Origin: Christensenella minuta
GTDB lineage: Bacteria; Bacillota; Clostridia; Christensenellales; Christensenellaceae
Length of the DNA stretch: 64,000 nucleotides
NCBI RefSeq assembly: GCF_003628755.1
Contig: NZ_CP029256.1
Location: forward strand, 2,871,585-2,935,584
Reading direction: 5' to 3'
The notes under the pieces were generated by a model that was given only the letters and a program-made list of their open reading frames with translations, ran no database searches and was not told where the DNA came from. A program made the position numbers and the translations under genes. Positions 61,424-64,000 of this stretch are shown here, piece after piece. The number at the start of each line of letters is the position of its first letter. The stretch's first letter is position 1.

Positions 61424-62854
61424 ATGCCTTCGGAGAACAACAGGTACAGCAGGTCGAACCTGCTGCAGGAAAACGATTATAACTATACATTGCAGGACGT
61501 GGAGGAAGCCAACCTGTTCGAGGATATGTTCGATTACGACCAGGTGCCGAAGATCACGTTCAACCACCGGACGGTTCCAATGCATTTCCCGGACGAGATA
61601 TGGATTACGGATACCACCTTCCGCGACGGGCAGCAGGCCCGAATCCCGTTTTCGGTAAAGGAGGTTGTGGACCTTTACAAGCTTCTGCATAAGCTTTCCG
61701 GTCCCAAGGGCGTCATCCGCCAAAGTGAATTTTTCGTATATACGGAAAAAGACCGCAAGGCGCTTGAGGAATGTATGGCGCTCGGCTACGAGTTTCCGGA
61801 GATCACTACGTGGATTCGGGCGAATAAGAAGGATTTTGCGCTTGCAAAGGATATGGGGATACGCGAAACGGGCATCCTCGTTTCCTGCTCGGATTACCAT
61901 ATTTTCAATAAGATGGGAATGACGCGCGGACAGGCGCTCGACAAATACCTCGGGGTGGTAAAGGATGCGCTCGATATGGGGATCGTCCCTCGCTGCCATT
62001 TTGAAGACATCACACGCGCCGATTTTTACGGCTTTGTGGTCCCCTTTGCGCGCGAACTGATGAAGCTGCGCGAGGAAAGCGGCATTCCGATTAAAATCCG
62101 TATGTGCGATACGCTTGGCTACGGCGTGACCTATCCGGGAGCGTCCCTCCCGAGAAGCGTGCAGGGCATCGTGTACGGCCTGCGGTTCTACGCGAACGTC
62201 CCGTCCACGCTGCTTGAGTGGCACGGCCACAACGATTTTTACAAGGTGGTGTGTAACGCGGCTACGGCGTGGCTGTACGGCGCGTCCTCCGTCAACTGCT
62301 CCATGCTGGGAATCGGCGAGCGGACGGGTAACTGCCCGGTCGAGGCGATGGCCATCGAATATGTGCAGCTCAAAGGGACGCAGGATGGAATGGACCTTCG
62401 CGCCATCACGGAAATCGCGGACTATTTCGAGAAGGAACTGAAATACGACATCAATCCGCGCACGCCGTTTGTGGGAAGGAACTTCAACTCCACCCGCGCG
62501 GGCATCCATGCGGACGGGCTTTTGAAGGACGAACAGATTTACAATATCTTTAATACGGACAAAATATTGGGACGGCCCGTAACGGTGGTGATTGGCGAGC
62601 ATTCCGGCCTTGCGGGAATCGCCCATTGGGTGAACGCGCACTTTAAGCTGGACGGCGTACAGAAGATCGATAAAAAGTCCGGATTGGTGCGGAAAATCAA
62701 GGACGAGGTCGACCGGCAATACGCAGAAGGCCGGACTACGTCTTTCGGCGATAACGAGCTGGAAATGATTATCCGTGACGCGGACTATATGAAATATGCG
62801 GCGCTGTGCGCGCATATGGCGGATATCGGTGAAGCAGGCAAGGCAGACGGCTGA
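61424..62854 (+). CDS. HMGL-like acyltransferase: 2-isopropylmalate / homocitrate / Re-citrate synthase family
   Basis: TIM-barrel enzyme of 476 residues that condenses acetyl-CoA with a 2-oxo acid. The start at 61424 (MPSENNRYSR) has TGGAGG upstream. The catalytic DTTFRDGQQAR, the EWHGHNDFYK metal-binding histidines and the GIGERTGNCPVEAM motif are present. An N-terminal extension of about 50 residues precedes the barrel, and the C-terminal regulatory domain of classical LeuA is missing, which sets it apart from leucine synthesis enzymes. That pattern fits the group that includes Re-citrate synthase and homocitrate synthase relatives. The oxo-acid is unresolved. Confidence 0.85.
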   Translation: MPSENNRYSRSNLLQENDYNYTLQDVEEANLFEDMFDYDQVPKITFNHRTVPMHFPDEIWITDTTFRDGQQARIPFSVKEVVDLYKLLHKLSGPKGVIRQSEFFVYTEKDRKALEECMALGYEFPEITTWIRANKKDFALAKDMGIRETGILVSCSDYHIFNKMGMTRGQALDKYLGVVKDALDMGIVPRCHFEDITRADFYGFVVPFARELMKLREESGIPIKIRMCDTLGYGVTYPGASLPRSVQGIVYGLRFYANVPSTLLEWHGHNDFYKVVCNAATAWLYGASSVNCSMLGIGERTGNCPVEAMAIEYVQLKGTQDGMDLRAITEIADYFEKELKYDINPRTPFVGRNFNSTRAGIHADGLLKDEQIYNIFNTDKILGRPVTVVIGEHSGLAGIAHWVNAHFKLDGVQKIDKKSGLVRKIKDEVDRQYAEGRTTSFGDNELEMIIRDADYMKYAALCAHMADIGEAGKADG

Positions 62855-62868
62855 TCGAAAACGAAGGA

Positions 62869-62900
62869 AACGGCTTTCCGGACGGAGGGCCGTTTTTTTT
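62869..62900 (+). terminator. Terminator after the synthase gene
   Basis: AACGGC (62869-62874) with GCCGTT (62889-62894) and an inner TCCG/CGGA pair, followed by eight T. A TTTGCC-GAAACA-GGCAAA palindrome at 62943-62960 follows and may be an operator of the next gene. Confidence 0.8.
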
Positions 62901-63027
62901 TGCAGCCGTTTTATTCCGTCTTATTCCCATTGAGGTAAAAAATTTGCCGAAACAGGCAAACGAATAGCATTCCCGCCAGATTGCCGTTATAATAAAGTAC
63001 AGGATTGATCTGATGGGGGAAACCAAG

Positions 63028-64000
63028 ATGAGGATAAGAAAAAACGGCAGGATACTTGCGGCTGTTCTGGCGGTGCTGCTGGCGTTCCAGCTTGGAGCGG
63101 TCTGTTATGCCGCGGATGAGTCGGCAAATACCCAGGCGCCCGGTGTTTCGGCGGCCTTACAGGCAGGGGAGACGGTTCCAGCGGAAGGAACAGGCGGCGG
63201 GGAAGGCGCGACGGATGTGCTATCTGGCGCGCCCGGAGGCCGGATGGCCGTGCAGGCTGTAAACAGCGGCACGGATATCGTGATTTACCACACCAACGAT
63301 ATGCACGGCGCGGTCACTTACGATGCGGGCAGCAAGTGCATCGGGCTTGACCGGGTGGCGGCAATCAAAAAAGAAACGCCCGGTTCCATTTTGGTGGACG
63401 CGGGCGACGCGACGCAGGGCCTCCCTTTTGCATCCCTTACGCAGGGCGCGGATGTGATCGACGTGATGGACGCCGCGGGATATGATGTGATGGCGGCGGG
63501 AAACCATGAATTTGATTACGGCACCGAACAGTTTTTAGCCAACGCGGCGCGCGCGTCCTTTCCTATTTTGGCGGCGAACGTTTATAAAGACGGACATCCG
63601 CTTTTGGAATCAGGCGCAAGCAACGGCTGCCACGTTATAATCGAGCGGGATGGCAAAAAGATCGGTTTTTTCGGGCTGACGACAGCGAAAACGGCCACGG
63701 CGACAAATCCGGGCGGCATTGCGGGTGTGGAATTCAAAGACGAGATTAAGGCCGCGAAGCGCGAGATAGACGAACTTACGGCTGCGGGAGCGGATGTGAT
63801 CGTTGCGGTCGCCCATCTCGGGGAATATACCAACGTCCCCTGCGACAGCAGCAAACTGGCGGAAGCCATGACGGACGCCTACCAGGATCAGCTTGACGTC
63901 ATTATCGACGGACACAGCCACACGCTGGAGGAAAAAACGGTAAACGGGGTATTCATCGCGCAGACGGGCACGGCCTTGAACCGCCTTGGGAAAATCATCC
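63028..64000 (+). CDS. Secreted 5'-nucleotidase / 2',3'-cyclic phosphodiesterase, cut by the window end
   Basis: Exported metallophosphoesterase; 324 codons are visible and the frame runs off the end. A signal peptide (basic MRIRKNGR, hydrophobic core, ending CYA) is followed by an Ala/Gly-rich spacer. The domain starts IVIYHTNDMHG (metal-binding Asp and His), with VDAGDATQG, MAAGNHEFDYG and VIIDGHSHT in order, the standard set of 5'-nucleotidases. The start at 63028 has GGGGGA upstream. The missing part should contain the substrate-binding C-terminal domain and perhaps a cell-wall anchor. It would release phosphate and nucleosides outside the cell. Confidence 0.92.
   Translation, partial: MRIRKNGRILAAVLAVLLAFQLGAVCYAADESANTQAPGVSAALQAGETVPAEGTGGGEGATDVLSGAPGGRMAVQAVNSGTDIVIYHTNDMHGAVTYDAGSKCIGLDRVAAIKKETPGSILVDAGDATQGLPFASLTQGADVIDVMDAAGYDVMAAGNHEFDYGTEQFLANAARASFPILAANVYKDGHPLLESGASNGCHVIIERDGKKIGFFGLTTAKTATATNPGGIAGVEFKDEIKAAKREIDELTAAGADVIVAVAHLGEYTNVPCDSSKLAEAMTDAYQDQLDVIIDGHSHTLEEKTVNGVFIAQTGTALNRLGKII

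Noticed and set aside
61388-62815. Reverse-strand frame of 475 codons
   Set aside because: Antisense of the HMGL-like synthase gene; no recognisable domain.

Overview
The window looks like a chromosomal segment of a Clostridia-class Firmicute, probably from an anaerobic gut-type habitat. The evidence is the strong AGGAGG ribosome-binding sites, TTGACA/TATAAT promoters with 17-bp spacing, an initiator tRNA-fMet and tRNA-Glu of Firmicute type, DivIC, KtrB, an MsmX/UgpC-type ATPase, an acyl-CoA dehydrogenase/Etf set and surface proteins ending in PKTGD plus a membrane anchor. A Christensenellales-like organism is a guess only.

Positions 1-14,100 form a long same-strand sugar and acyl-CoA cluster. 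In order it holds an RbsA/RbsC-type importer (no binding protein inside the window), a DUF4432 mutarotase-like protein, a psicose/tagatose 3-epimerase-type protein, an FSA-type transaldolase, a VOC protein, an aldehyde dehydrogenase, an acyl-CoA dehydrogenase, EtfB, an EtfA fused to an enoyl-CoA hydratase, a nitroreductase, a split transketolase and a 39-codon stump of a ROK kinase. The stump lies just upstream of a decayed IS200/IS605 element. The stretch before about 12 kb is visibly less GC-rich than the transketolase genes. An HD-domain hydrolase and a lone type IV prepilin-like protein follow.

Positions about 16,130-28,430 are a strongly AT-rich accessory island. It carries two related modules, each made of an integrase relic, a small protein, a reverse-strand XRE repressor and a PKTGD surface protein; module A is the more decayed. 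Next comes a compact reverse-strand operon: a DNA methyltransferase, an SMC/Rad50-like ABC ATPase with a four-cysteine zinc site, a small middle protein and a PD-(D/E)XK-type nuclease. It resembles the ABC three-component conflict systems and is the best candidate for a poorly described defence system here. Initiator tRNA-fMet and two orphan genes close the island.

Positions 28.5-39.6 kb are mostly core or housekeeping: KtrB, a TIM-barrel epimerase, a tyrosine recombinase, two overlapping TetR regulators, a coiled-coil protein, a radical SAM protein, DivIC, a DUF3048 lipoprotein, glutamine synthetase, tRNA-Glu and a DUF1361 membrane protein.

Positions 39.7-57.8 kb are carbohydrate functions. 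A reverse operon encodes DeoR, a SIS protein, YjbQ, a triose-phosphate-isomerase-like protein and a second YjbQ. Divergent from it are a UgpC ATPase, a second DUF4432 protein and an AraC regulator. Then follows an operon with an FGGY kinase, an arabinose-isomerase-like enzyme, a binding protein, two permeases, a GH4 glycosidase and a GH78 alpha-L-rhamnosidase, which suggests uptake and hydrolysis of plant-derived oligosaccharides, perhaps pectic. The shared UgpC probably powers this importer, as no ATPase lies in the operon.

The last part holds a glycerophosphodiester phosphodiesterase, a DegV protein, a class I aminotransferase, an isopropylmalate/homocitrate/Re-citrate synthase-family enzyme and the start of a secreted 5'-nucleotidase.
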